From IMG/VR virus record IMGVR_UViG_3300031841_005801, positions 1 to 43,462 of that record: a DNA stretch of 43,462 nt; one strand, written 5' to 3'. The position numbers and the translations under genes were made by a program. The notes under the pieces were generated by a model. It was not told the origin of the DNA. It saw nothing but the letters and a program-made list of their open reading frames with translations, and did not search any database. The stretch comes from a virus. Shown here in pieces: positions 1 through 8,559 of this stretch. Positions within the stretch are counted from its first letter, which is position 1, and the number at the start of each line of letters is the position of its first letter.

Positions 1-605
1 GATGGCAATCTCATGCTGCAGCACTGGTCCCAGGACCGATTCAAAACAGCCCTGAGCTTTATGCACGCTGGCAAGCTCTTGTTGAGGAGTCAAAGCAGCT
101 TTACTGCGATATGATTGACACCCGGAAGATTTCTATTATGGATGCCAGAACCATTCTTCCAAAGTGTCTTGAAACCCACTACTATGCAAGATTTAATCTC
201 AAGGACCTGCTTAACTTTATCCGTCAGCGAATGGACAAGCAGATTCAGCCAACAACTGATAATGTTATTGCATATCAGATGTACCTCGCTGTAGCAAATA
301 TCTTCCCGGAAGTGACGACTGTTGTTAATATGCACTCAGCTTCCAGGCACTACATTGCTACTGCGCGGACTGGAAAAGCAACAAATCTTTACTGGCCCGA
401 TGAGGATTCTGATAAGTTTGAGTGGCATCCGAGTGATTTCATCTATGAGTGCTATCGTGATGAAGTTAACGGCACAGATCCAGAGCTTGGTCGTAGAGAA
501 AACTTTAAGTTCTCTGAGATTGCAGAACACCATGATCGTGCAATTACAGACCTAGTTGAAAGATACAATGCTTGGAAGGCAGAAGCTGGATTTGAGAATC
601 CCTAG
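1..605 (+). CDS. thyX: flavin-dependent thymidylate synthase ThyX (5' end outside window)
   Basis: C-terminal part of ThyX, which methylates dUMP to dTMP using FAD, NADPH and methylene-tetrahydrofolate. The reading frame is open from base 3, so the start codon and the RHR-type flavin motif lie to the left of the window. What is visible fits the family: an ARTILP segment followed by a helix with FIRQRMDKQIQ, matching the family's ARxxLP...R.LxxFxxxR pattern. It is the first gene of a nucleotide-synthesis block and would supply dTMP independently of the host ThyA. It converges on a minus-strand gene and the stop codons overlap by a few bases. Identity is fairly sure; completeness cannot be judged. 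Confidence 0.85.
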   Translation, partial: WQSHAAALVPGPIQNSPELYARWQALVEESKQLYCDMIDTRKISIMDARTILPKCLETHYYARFNLKDLLNFIRQRMDKQIQPTTDNVIAYQMYLAVANIFPEVTTVVNMHSASRHYIATARTGKATNLYWPDEDSDKFEWHPSDFIYECYRDEVNGTDPELGRRENFKFSEIAEHHDRAITDLVERYNAWKAEAGFENP

Positions 606-1462
606 CTGGAATCCTCTTCAGCTTCACGAGCTTCTGCTATCTCGATAATGTGCTTGAAGACTTTTGTCCTAAATTTATTCTCAGTCTCTTTTTTAGGATT
701 TTTTAGGATATAGTCTTCCATCGCATGAGGTAGATCTACACCAAGCTTGGAAAGATCAGGCTCTCGGGAAATTAACCTGAGAGCTTCTTCTTTTCCATAT
801 AGTGAGAGTAACTCATCTGCTGTTTGATGTGCGTGTGCATCAATCTCAATGTAAGAGTCAATGTAGTCTTGCTGTGTTGAACCCTCACCCGGGACGACAT
901 TTTCATCTCTGTATTTTTCTAGTGCGTCTGACAGAGAGATACCTTCTGATTCTGCTCGCTTTTGAATCTGCTTTAGGTGTACAATTTCGTGCCTGATTAG
1001 AGCAGCACCTTTTCTTGCAATTCTCTCTGCATTGATATCATCTGTGTCAAGATCATCTCCGTATTGAGCAAGATTGACTACAACAAAGAGGTCATCATTG
1101 TCGTTAACAGTCGCGTACCCGCCGGCAATAACTGAGTCTGGGTATTGTGGCTTGTCTTTCGTCAGAAGGTATCCCGGATTGGCATCAAGCTCAGGCGACT
1201 GAACTACTATTGTAATATTTTCACCAGAGTTATCTAGTGCAAATTGCAAGTAGTCTTGCAAGGCTTGGGCCGATTCTGTTTGAAAGACATCGTAGAGATT
1301 CTCTATTTCTTCGTAATCAGCAGAGTCTTCCGTGTTATCTTCAAGCCAGAAATTAGAATCGATAATTGCTGACTCAATGCTGCCAAATAGTTTCTTATCT
1401 AGTGCAGCTTCTAGGATTACCTCTTTGACTAGCAAGCCTAGAATTCTACGTGTGATTTTCAT
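602..1462 (-). CDS. HExxH zinc metalloprotease-like protein
   Basis: 286 residues. The middle carries IRHEIVHLKQ, a classic HExxH zinc-binding and catalytic motif. About 50 residues on, YIEIDAHAHQTADELL offers acidic or His residues that could be the third ligand. The N-terminus (MKITRRILGLLVKEVILEA) is an amphipathic helix resembling leaders on other proteins in this window. It has no signal peptide. It is one of only three minus-strand genes and is translationally coupled to a small membrane protein upstream (ATGA overlap). Seen: the motif and the operon. Inferred: a peptidase acting in the virion, the host cytoplasm or on phage precursors. The protein family beyond the zincin motif is not recognised. 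Confidence 0.6.
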   Translation of the reverse strand: MKITRRILGLLVKEVILEAALDKKLFGSIESAIIDSNFWLEDNTEDSADYEEIENLYDVFQTESAQALQDYLQFALDNSGENITIVVQSPELDANPGYLLTKDKPQYPDSVIAGGYATVNDNDDLFVVVNLAQYGDDLDTDDINAERIARKGAALIRHEIVHLKQIQKRAESEGISLSDALEKYRDENVVPGEGSTQQDYIDSYIEIDAHAHQTADELLSLYGKEEALRLISREPDLSKLGVDLPHAMEDYILKNPKKETENKFRTKVFKHIIEIAEAREAEEDSS

Positions 1463-1608
1463 GATACGAGAGCTCCAATTGCACCAATAAGCATAATAAC
1501 AACAAATGTACCCAGGAGGCCGAGAGATATGATTACCTTTACCAGGTCAGACCACTCAAGGCCTTTTCTCTCTAGGAATTCTTGTATTTTTGCTTTTTGT
1601 TTTTTCAT
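1459..1608 (-). CDS. small single-pass membrane protein
   Basis: 49 codons on the minus strand. A basic N-terminus (MKKQKAKIQEFLERKGLEW) is followed by one long hydrophobic helix (LVKVIISLGLLGTFVVIMLIGAIGALV). Its TGA overlaps the ATG of the metalloprotease-like gene, so the two are probably co-transcribed and translated in sequence. Function unknown. A membrane anchor or partner for the downstream protease is one guess. Confidence 0.6.
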   Translation of the reverse strand: MKKQKAKIQEFLERKGLEWSDLVKVIISLGLLGTFVVIMLIGAIGALVS

Positions 1609-1639
1609 ACTAATAATTATTGTCTTTTTTCCAATTTAG

Positions 1640-1668
1640 TTAAAAACCTATTTTGTGGTTAGTATAAT
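1640..1668 (+). promoter_or_regulatory. candidate sigma-70-like promoter in divergent gap
   Basis: The 92-base gap between the divergent genes holds TATAAT at 1663-1668, with TTAAAA 17 bases upstream (a 4/6 match to TTGACA). It lies 33 bases before the ATG of the deoxyribosyltransferase-like gene. The gap is AT-rich and probably also serves the minus-strand pair. Confidence 0.4.
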
Positions 1669-1700
1669 CCTTAAAGCTATCTTACAAAGGAGTTAAAGTA

Positions 1701-2141
1701 ATGAAAGCATATCTAGCAAGCTCATGGTTCAACCCTGTTGCCAATCAGGAGGTTGACGACATTATCAGTGCTCTCGAGACAAACAATTTTGAAGTATTCT
1801 CACCAAGAGATTTCTTTGTTTGCCCTCCAGACGCAGATCTTGCAACCCAAAAGTCTACATACGAAGGAAATCTTGAGCACCTTCACAAGTGTGACTTTAT
1901 GGTTTGCAACACGCACGGAAAGGACATGGGTTCTATCTTTGAAGCAGGTTACTTTAAGGCTCTTGAGAAGCCAATTGTTTACTTTTGTGCCGGGCTTCCA
2001 GAGGGTGCAGCTTTCAATCTCATGCTGGCACAGAGCGGCGTGAAAGTCTGTACTTCAACAGAAGAGCTTAATGATTACCTGCATCGTTGTGATGCTGAGG
2101 GCAAGCTCCTCTTTGAACCTTACTACGGAAACATTGAGTAG
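1701..2141 (+). CDS. nucleoside 2-deoxyribosyltransferase-like protein
   Basis: 146 residues, matching the nucleoside 2-deoxyribosyltransferase fold. It starts with a beta strand (KAYLASSWF), has Asp65 in CDFMVCN, and then GSIFEAGYFKALEKPIVYF, where Glu81 sits at the place of the family's catalytic glutamate. These enzymes cleave or swap the base on deoxynucleosides or their monophosphates. In a phage this would salvage or sanitise the nucleotide pool, which suits its place between thyX and the polymerase. A good ribosome site (AAAGGAG) lies 8 bases upstream. Substrate cannot be told from sequence; a DNMP hydrolase is as likely as a true transferase. Confidence 0.7.
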   Translation: MKAYLASSWFNPVANQEVDDIISALETNNFEVFSPRDFFVCPPDADLATQKSTYEGNLEHLHKCDFMVCNTHGKDMGSIFEAGYFKALEKPIVYFCAGLPEGAAFNLMLAQSGVKVCTSTEELNDYLHRCDAEGKLLFEPYYGNIE

Positions 2142-2155
2142 GCTTAGGGCCTCAC

Positions 2156-2186
2156 TTGCGTGTAAATTTAAGCAGTTTATTATAAA
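2156..2186 (+). promoter_or_regulatory. candidate phage promoter before the polymerase gene
   Basis: TTGCGTGTAAATT at 2156-2168 recurs exactly at 28532-28544. Here it is followed by a -10-like TATAAA at 2181-2186 and then the polymerase ATG at 2205. A degenerate third copy lies before the sigma gene. The spacing resembles an upstream activator box plus -10 element. Confidence 0.4.
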
Positions 2187-2204
2187 ATAAATTGAGGAAT
2201 ATAA

Positions 2205-5200
2205 ATGTCATCTATTATTGTCCCTAAGAAATTTGTTGGTTTGCACGCACATTGTGGAACAGGTAGTCCCTATGATGGTCTCGGGTATCCGAACCAGCAT
2301 ATTGATTTTGTCCTTTCCAATGATATGAATGCTTGGGCTTTGACCGACCATGGAAATGGAAACGGTCTTGCTCACGCTCATACGTACGCAAAGAAGCTAA
2401 AGAAGAAAGGCCAGGAGTACCGTCAAATCTACGGTGTCGAGTTTTACTTTGTACCTTCTCTCTCTGAGTGGCGCGCATCCTATGAAGCTCATCGCGAAGA
2501 AGTTCGTGCGGCAAGGTCTGAAAAGAAGGCAAAGGAATCTACCGATATCAACTCTGAGGATGAAGTATCCGGAGGTCTTGTCATTGAGAATGAGGATGAG
2601 ACTAAGAATGACTTCGAGAAGAATGATTGGAAAAGGCGATATCACCTTGTTGTTCTTGCAAAGAATCAAGTAGGCCTGCAGAACCTTTTTACACTTGTCA
2701 AGAAGTCTTACACGGATGGCTTCTACAGGTTTCCTAGAATTGACTACAACCTTCTCAAGATGCACGGTGAGGGACTTGTCGTAAGTACCGCCTGTATCGG
2801 CGGCTATCCCGCATCTCTAATTGCAAGAGGTGAGGCAACTGGTAAGTCTGACAGTGATATTCTTCTAGATCTAGAAAACATGTCAGACAGGTTTATTGAT
2901 GCCGTAGGTCGTGACAACTTTAACCTTGAGATTCAGTTTAACTCTCTTTCAATGCAGCATAAGACAAACAGGCATCTTATTGCTCTGCATGAAAAGACAG
3001 GTATTCCCATGGTTGCAACGGCTGATAGTCATTACTATAGTAGGAACATGTGGGAGGCTCGTGAACTGTATCGCAAGCTTGGTCGAATGGGTGCCAGAGG
3101 TGATGCTATGCCTAAGCTTCCGGCTTTTGAAGATTTGAAGTGTGAGCTCTATCCAAAGAATGCACAGCAAATGTGGGATGAGTACAAGCTTCATGTTCCT
3201 GACTATGATTTCTACAAGGGGAAGGACCAGCTGATTGCAGATGCAATTGAAAGGTCATATGACATTGCATGGGATCAGTGCGAGGATGTTTGGTTTGACG
3301 AGGAGGCAAAGCTTCCTCGGTTCGGAACGCCGACAGATTCTGCGTTCAACCAGCTTGCCCGCAGAGTCAAGGATGCTCTGGTGGAAGAAAACCTCCACAC
3401 AGATCCTGTGTATGTTGAGCGTGCTAAGATGGAGCTGGATGATATCAAGTATCTTGGCTTTGAAAACTACTTCTTGACTATGACAAAGGTCTTTGACCTT
3501 GCCTCTCAGAGTACAATTATTGGCCCGGGTCGTGGTTCAGGTGCAGGCTCTCTTGTCAATTACCTGCTGGGTATTACAACCACAGATCCAATTAAGTACG
3601 GTCTTCTGTGGGAGAGGTTCTTGCACAGGGCAAAGGCAGGCTGGCCGGATATCGATACTGATGCTGGTGACAGAGATGTGCTGATTGATGCTTCTCGCGA
3701 GCTATTTGGGGAAGAGGCTGTTGTTCCAGTTTCAAACTTTAACACGCTGAAGCTCAAGTCGCTTATCAAGGATGTTTCCAAGTTTTATGGAATTGACTTT
3801 GGCGAGGTAAATGCCATGACCAACACCCTTGAAAAGGATGTTATGCACAAGGCAATGGGTGACCATGAGGAAAGGTCAACCTACGTTCTCACCCACGAAG
3901 ATTGCATGAAATATTCTCAGAAGTATGCTGAGTTCATGGAACAGTACCCGAAGGTAAGTGAGCACGTTCAAAACTTGTTTATGGAGTCTCGATCAATCGG
4001 TCGCCATGCAGGCGGTGTTCTAATCTGTCCAGATCTTGAAAAATACATGCCAGTTATCAAGGTTCGCGGTGAGCTACAGACTCCCTGGTCAGAAGGTATG
4101 AACTTCAGGCATCTTGAGCCGAACGGCTTTCTTAAGTTTGACTTCCTTGGCTTGACAACGCTTAAAATGGTTGAGGACTGCGTTAGGCTTATTCTCAGAA
4201 AGGAAGGTAACCCAGCCCCTACTTTTGCTGACATTCAGAAGTTCTTTGATGAAAACATGAACTGTCGCTACAACACACTAGATGACCAGAAAGTGTGGGA
4301 ACATGTTTATCACGAGGGCCGGTTTGTCCAGGTGTTCCAGTTTACACAGCAGGGTGCACGAAACTTCTGCATGTCTGCCAAACCTAGAACTATTGAGGAG
4401 CTGGCAACCATTACTGCAATTTATCGTCCTGGTCCGCTCTCTGCTGGCGTCCACCGAAAGTATGTGAAGGCTAAGAAGTCCGTTGAGGATGGCAACCCTA
4501 TTGAATATGATCACCCTGTTATTGAGGAGATTCTAAGCGAAACTTACGGCTTCATCTCTTTCCAGGAGCAGTTCATGCTTTTGGCCCAGAAGCTGGCTAA
4601 CTTTGACAAGGGTGCTTCCGATAAGATGCGTAAAACTCTTGTCAAGAAGTCACTTGACTCAAATGCGGCAAAGGTCCAGGAAAGAGTTGACCTTCATAAG
4701 AAGTTTGTCAACGGTGCTGTTGAGATTTCAGGCATGGACCGAGGCAAAGCTGAAAAGCTCTATGAGACCATTGAATTCTTCTCGGGCTATGGCTTTAACA
4801 AGTCCCATGCTGTATCTTATGCAATTGACTCTTACTACTCAGCCTGGCTCCACACTTACTACGAGAAGGAGTGGCTAGCAACCTGTTTGCAAACCCAGAA
4901 CGGTTCAAACAAGTTTGGTAAGGTAATTTCTGAGATTAAGTCACTAGGCTATACTATTCTCCCGCCTGATATCAACGCCTCTTCAGATGTTTGGGTTTAC
5001 AGCGATGAGCGTGGTGGCTTTGTCCCTCCGCTGACTGCAATCAAGGGTGTTGGTGATGCTGCTGTTGCAGAAATCATGGAAAGGCGACCCTTCTCAAGTC
5101 TGGATGAGATGATGTTTACTGAGGATGGCAAGTGGCGCCCTTCTAAGATGAACAAGACCTGCTTTAACTCGCTATGCCTTGTTGAGGCCTTTGGAAGCCT

Positions 5201-5762
5201 GGATGAATTTAAGAACGGTAAGGTTCTAAACCACAGGCAGCTTCACAGTGTAATTATTGACAACTACGACCTGCTCAAGAAAGGCAGGCACGGAATGACA
5301 AAGACTGCCGTTAAGAAACTTCTAAAGGAACAGGAAGAGGTTCCGAACTTTATTGATGTCAAGCTTGCTGAGACTGAGGGTGCACCTGACTGGAATCGTG
5401 CAGAAAAGATTGGCAATTGCGTTGAGCTTATGGCCAGCGCTGATGAGACTCTTGTCTTCCCGCCCAGGATTATGGCGAAGATTGAGAAGGCAAACGTTCG
5501 GTCTGTAACTTCACTCTCAGGCAAGGAGAAGGATATTGTCTGGTTCTGCATCCAGTCTCTTGAAGAAAGGACCACTAAGAATGGCAAGGTTTTCTATCGC
5601 ATGAAGGTCATGGATAATAACTCTGAAAGCTGCTGGGTCCGCGTCTGGGGTAAGTTTAAGGAGGTCCCTGACCTATATACCATGTGGCTGGCTGAGGTAG
5701 CTTCTACTGAGTCCTGGGGTTGCTCTACATCTTCCTACAAGATGAAGAAGCTAGACGTTTAG
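2205..5762 (+). CDS. dnaE: DNA polymerase III alpha subunit-like (family C) polymerase
   Basis: 1185 residues and uninterrupted. The order of domains is that of bacterial DnaE. The N-terminal PHP domain has His14/His16 in GLHAHCG and TDHGN near 47-51. The palm has GPGRGSGAGS near 440 and the Asp482/Asp484 pair in WPDIDTD. The third catalytic Asp is near 646 in LKFDFLGL. The fingers contain YRPGPLSAG and SFQEQFM. A helix-hairpin-helix follows (AIKGVGDAAV), then an OB-fold-like C-terminus. It would be the phage replicative polymerase. Family C enzymes are uncommon in phages, which more often carry family A or B. No separate clamp loader, primase or exonuclease is visible in the window, so those are elsewhere or host-supplied. 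PHP metal ligands look largely kept, so it may proofread. Confidence 0.93.
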   Translation: MSSIIVPKKFVGLHAHCGTGSPYDGLGYPNQHIDFVLSNDMNAWALTDHGNGNGLAHAHTYAKKLKKKGQEYRQIYGVEFYFVPSLSEWRASYEAHREEVRAARSEKKAKESTDINSEDEVSGGLVIENEDETKNDFEKNDWKRRYHLVVLAKNQVGLQNLFTLVKKSYTDGFYRFPRIDYNLLKMHGEGLVVSTACIGGYPASLIARGEATGKSDSDILLDLENMSDRFIDAVGRDNFNLEIQFNSLSMQHKTNRHLIALHEKTGIPMVATADSHYYSRNMWEARELYRKLGRMGARGDAMPKLPAFEDLKCELYPKNAQQMWDEYKLHVPDYDFYKGKDQLIADAIERSYDIAWDQCEDVWFDEEAKLPRFGTPTDSAFNQLARRVKDALVEENLHTDPVYVERAKMELDDIKYLGFENYFLTMTKVFDLASQSTIIGPGRGSGAGSLVNYLLGITTTDPIKYGLLWERFLHRAKAGWPDIDTDAGDRDVLIDASRELFGEEAVVPVSNFNTLKLKSLIKDVSKFYGIDFGEVNAMTNTLEKDVMHKAMGDHEERSTYVLTHEDCMKYSQKYAEFMEQYPKVSEHVQNLFMESRSIGRHAGGVLICPDLEKYMPVIKVRGELQTPWSEGMNFRHLEPNGFLKFDFLGLTTLKMVEDCVRLILRKEGNPAPTFADIQKFFDENMNCRYNTLDDQKVWEHVYHEGRFVQVFQFTQQGARNFCMSAKPRTIEELATITAIYRPGPLSAGVHRKYVKAKKSVEDGNPIEYDHPVIEEILSETYGFISFQEQFMLLAQKLANFDKGASDKMRKTLVKKSLDSNAAKVQERVDLHKKFVNGAVEISGMDRGKAEKLYETIEFFSGYGFNKSHAVSYAIDSYYSAWLHTYYEKEWLATCLQTQNGSNKFGKVISEIKSLGYTILPPDINASSDVWVYSDERGGFVPPLTAIKGVGDAAVAEIMERRPFSSLDEMMFTEDGKWRPSKMNKTCFNSLCLVEAFGSLDEFKNGKVLNHRQLHSVIIDNYDLLKKGRHGMTKTAVKKLLKEQEEVPNFIDVKLAETEGAPDWNRAEKIGNCVELMASADETLVFPPRIMAKIEKANVRSVTSLSGKEKDIVWFCIQSLEERTTKNGKVFYRMKVMDNNSESCWVRVWGKFKEVPDLYTMWLAEVASTESWGCSTSSYKMKKLDV

Positions 5763-5793
5763 CGAGATATATATTATCTGAGTGTGACCTAGC

Positions 5794-6561
5794 ATGAAGA
5801 TAACAGAATCAAGAATTAGAAGAATTATAAGAGAAGAGCTTTCTAGAATTATCGAATCCAGAGAGCCTTCGATAAACATTAGCCAGACAGACAAGCATGT
5901 CAACATAGACGTGACTTCCTACCCAGAAAAATGGGAAGAGGAGCTGGGGTATGTAGATCCAAGGACAGAGACTACGTCTTTAGATATCTCTACAGCAACG
6001 GACGCAGATGGAGAGCTAAGAACTGTCCATCTAGGAAAATTACAAGCAATCAAAGCACTACCACTCCCGGACCATGGCGTTCATAAACCTGACCCAGAAG
6101 ATATATGGACGCAGAAAATAGTCTATTATGTCCCAGTAGGCGGAAACTCCTACTGGCTTCCGGGAGCCTCTGTTGCCAAGGATGATAAAGGCAGAAATAT
6201 ACCTGTAATAGTTTACGGAAGTATCTACGACCCACATCTGGGAGAGATGTACAAGTTCGAGAAGATCGACGCCAATGTTGATTACGAGTTTAGCGCGAGA
6301 TTTCCAGGTCTAGAGGCATCTCACAACTGGAGCAACCCGCCTGACATCCCCCTAGACGATCACGAACCGCCTGCGGTTGAATATAAAAGCCCGTTTACTG
6401 CAGACTGGTGTGACAGGAATCCAGGCAAGTGTCCACCTGATCCTGACTACAGGGTTAGCTGGGATGATACCGATCTTGACGACTTCGAGGGTGAGACGTT
6501 TGAGCCGCAGGACAGGCCATCACGATTTACTATGCCGTGGTCTGAAAAGCCAGCAGAGTAG
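5794..6561 (+). CDS. unknown protein with MKITESRIRRIIREEL leader
   Basis: 255 residues of no recognised family. The first 16 residues form a strongly basic/acidic amphipathic helix with [LI]-x-E sites. Almost the same peptide closes the DUF192 protein at 40041-40454. The body is rich in Pro, Asp and aromatic residues (PVGGNSYWLPG, ASHNWSNPPDIP, DWCDRNPGKCPPDPD) and looks like beta-structured virion or extracellular material. It follows the polymerase by 31 bases. A packaged or structural protein is plausible but unproven. Confidence 0.55.
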   Translation: MKITESRIRRIIREELSRIIESREPSINISQTDKHVNIDVTSYPEKWEEELGYVDPRTETTSLDISTATDADGELRTVHLGKLQAIKALPLPDHGVHKPDPEDIWTQKIVYYVPVGGNSYWLPGASVAKDDKGRNIPVIVYGSIYDPHLGEMYKFEKIDANVDYEFSARFPGLEASHNWSNPPDIPLDDHEPPAVEYKSPFTADWCDRNPGKCPPDPDYRVSWDDTDLDDFEGETFEPQDRPSRFTMPWSEKPAE

Positions 6562-6597
6562 ATTTAATACACTTCTAGGTTAAAAAATTTTAATTTT

Positions 6598-6614
6598 CAT
6601 GTTATAATAACATG
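6598..6614. promoter_or_regulatory. perfect inverted repeat over -10-like element and start codon
   Basis: CATGTTAT-A-ATAACATG is a perfect 8-bp inverted repeat around a central A. It contains TATAAT and overlaps the ATG of the next gene (6612). The inner core GTTATAATAAC occurs again at 31413-31423, also in a larger inverted repeat before a gene. It could be an operator or a symmetric phage promoter. Confidence 0.45.
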
Positions 6615-7520
6615 ATGCTAACGTTTCCAACTAAAAATCTTTTTGTTGAAGGTCCGGACTGCTCGGGTAAAACAACACTTGTCAGTAACATTCACAAGCT
6701 TACGGGTTACAAGTGGCATATTCATGATAGATCTCAGGTCTCTAGGAGAATATTTCAGCAGATGTATGATAGGAACTTACCCTATCTAGGCGATGATTTT
6801 CATAGTGAAGTCTTTAATCTAAACAATAGATTTGTTTTTCTGCTGCCTCCATTTCAAATAGTTCGAGAAAGGTTTGAAAAGCGTGGTGACGATATTCATA
6901 AAAACGTTTTTGAAATCAAGCGTGTTTATGATGCATTTGAAAAAGAGTTTGGTCTACTCTCAAGGCTTCCAAATGTTCTGCCTTACTTCGGTGTCGCAAC
7001 TCCAAAAGCTGTCGAAGCTCTTTGTGCAACTCTGGAGCTGACAGAAAGGTCGATGCTAAGAGAGGTATCTGATCAGGTCTTTTCTACTGTGGAGCATTGT
7101 GAAGGGGAATGCTTTCCTTTACAGTTTACTCTTTACGATGATGGAGAGTTTGAAGAGGCTAGCAAGGATTCTATGACCTACGAGCCCGAGAAGGAGTATT
7201 ATGAAAAGATATACAATAGATTTCACGAGAAGATTGACAATGAGCTTCTGGGAAAAAATGAATACAACAGGCTGGAATCACCTTCTTCTCGCAGATTTGT
7301 TTACTCCGACGATAGTTGTATATCATTTATTCAATTATCGATAAGAAAGAGGGTTCTTGACTTCCACGTCGTAATAAGATCCTCGGATGTTAAAAATATC
7401 TTTCCCCATGATTTAAAATTTCTATATTATTTGGCATCTACCTGCTACGAAAAATTTCAAGGTGAAGCTTATGGTGCAAGGTTAAGATTTAACTTGAACT
7501 CTGCCCACATAATTAGTTAA
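6612..7520 (+). CDS. fusion of dNMP/thymidylate kinase-like and thymidylate synthase/dCMP hydroxymethylase-like domains
   Basis: 302 residues. Residues 9-130 are a P-loop kinase (Walker A GPDCSGKTT at 14-22) of the thymidylate/dNMP kinase type. Residues 225-302 match the core of the thymidylate synthase fold. Cys236 is followed by Gln at +5, Arg at +20 (RSSD at 256-259), an acidic residue at +31 (FPHDL, Asp267), and His299 in SAHII. This reproduces the C146/Q151/R166/D169/N177/H207 spacing of E. coli ThyA. Asp replaces Asn177, as in phage dCMP hydroxymethylases, pointing to cytosine rather than uracil. The usual TS N-terminal region and C-terminal tail are missing and the Tyr209 equivalent is Ile, so activity is uncertain. 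It could make or phosphorylate modified dCMP. The start codon lies inside an inverted repeat. Confidence 0.75.
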   Translation: MMLTFPTKNLFVEGPDCSGKTTLVSNIHKLTGYKWHIHDRSQVSRRIFQQMYDRNLPYLGDDFHSEVFNLNNRFVFLLPPFQIVRERFEKRGDDIHKNVFEIKRVYDAFEKEFGLLSRLPNVLPYFGVATPKAVEALCATLELTERSMLREVSDQVFSTVEHCEGECFPLQFTLYDDGEFEEASKDSMTYEPEKEYYEKIYNRFHEKIDNELLGKNEYNRLESPSSRRFVYSDDSCISFIQLSIRKRVLDFHVVIRSSDVKNIFPHDLKFLYYLASTCYEKFQGEAYGARLRFNLNSAHIIS

Positions 7521-7548
7521 AATCAATTTATATATTTAGTGAGGTACA

Positions 7549-8559
7549 ATGAGAGCTTTAGTTACGGGAGGTTGCGGGTTTATTGGCTCAAACCTAGTAA
7601 AAAGATTAGCTAGCGAAGGCTGGACAGTTGATGTTGTTGACAATCTTTCGGGAGGCACCGAAGAAGCAATTTCAGATCTAAAGATTCGAAGAATTCCAAT
7701 GGCTTCTCTGCTTCCGCAGTTTTATTACAATTTAGATAAATTGGGACAAAAGAGAGATCAAAAAGAAGTTCTTTTTATCCCTAGCGATTTTTCAGATTTG
7801 GGTGTTCTAGCAGCAATTAGAGATAAGAGGTATGATATAGTTTTTCACCAGGCAGCTGTTCCAAGAGTTAGTTACTCTGTTGAAAATCCGGCTGAGACTA
7901 CTTTTGAAAACATTACAAAAACCGTCTCTCTTTTCGAAGCTTGCCACGATAGCGTTAAGAGAGTTGTCTGGGCTTCATCCTCCTCTGTGTACGGAGGGGC
8001 TGAATTAATGCCAACTCCTGAATCTGAAAGAGGTAAAGTTTTACCGGCTTCTCCTTATGCCTGGCAAAAGTTTGCTATCGAAGATTATGCAAAGATGGCA
8101 TACAACCTCTATAACCTGGACATAGTATGCCTAAGATACTTTAATGTTTTCGGTCCAGGGCAACTTGGTGATTCTCCCTATTCAACTGCAGTCTCTGCAT
8201 GGTGCCATGCAACAAAGAACGCAACCCCGCTCAGGAGTGACGGAGACGGAGAGCAGTCAAGAGATCTGTGCTATGTTGACAATGTTGTAGATGCAAATAT
8301 TCTTGCTGCAAATTCTAGTCTCACTTTTAAAGGCAAGTGCTATAATGTAGCTTGCGGAGACAGGATTTCAAACAATCAAATTCTTGACTACTTCTTGAAA
8401 AACTATGATGTGACGATTAAGCATGCACCGGAGAGACCAGGCGATGTAAAGCACACACAGGCTGATATATCTTTGATCTCAAGCGAGCTTGGCTACAAGC
8501 CAAAAGTTAGATTCTGGGATGGTCTGGAAAGAACACTCGAGTGGTGGAAATTAAAATGA
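7549..8559 (+). CDS. NAD-dependent sugar-nucleotide epimerase/dehydratase
   Basis: 336 residues of the extended short-chain dehydrogenase family. TGGCGFIGS (6-14) is the NAD-binding glycine motif. VDNLSGG is the usual Asp for the adenosine ribose. WASSSSVYGG and YAWQK supply the catalytic Ser and Tyr/Lys. The C-terminal half fits UDP-glucose 4-epimerase-type enzymes (SRDLCYVDNVVDANI, RPGDVKHTQADIS). It would interconvert UDP- or GDP-sugars, for glycan or DNA/virion glycosylation or host envelope change. It overlaps the cupin gene by an ATGA, so the two are likely one unit. Exact substrate unknown. Confidence 0.85.
   Translation: MRALVTGGCGFIGSNLVKRLASEGWTVDVVDNLSGGTEEAISDLKIRRIPMASLLPQFYYNLDKLGQKRDQKEVLFIPSDFSDLGVLAAIRDKRYDIVFHQAAVPRVSYSVENPAETTFENITKTVSLFEACHDSVKRVVWASSSSVYGGAELMPTPESERGKVLPASPYAWQKFAIEDYAKMAYNLYNLDIVCLRYFNVFGPGQLGDSPYSTAVSAWCHATKNATPLRSDGDGEQSRDLCYVDNVVDANILAANSSLTFKGKCYNVACGDRISNNQILDYFLKNYDVTIKHAPERPGDVKHTQADISLISSELGYKPKVRFWDGLERTLEWWKLK

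Noticed and set aside
6570-6600. AAAAAATTTTAATTTT before the kinase fusion as a terminator
   Set aside because: Pure A/T pairing gives no stable stem; no G/C-containing hairpin is present.
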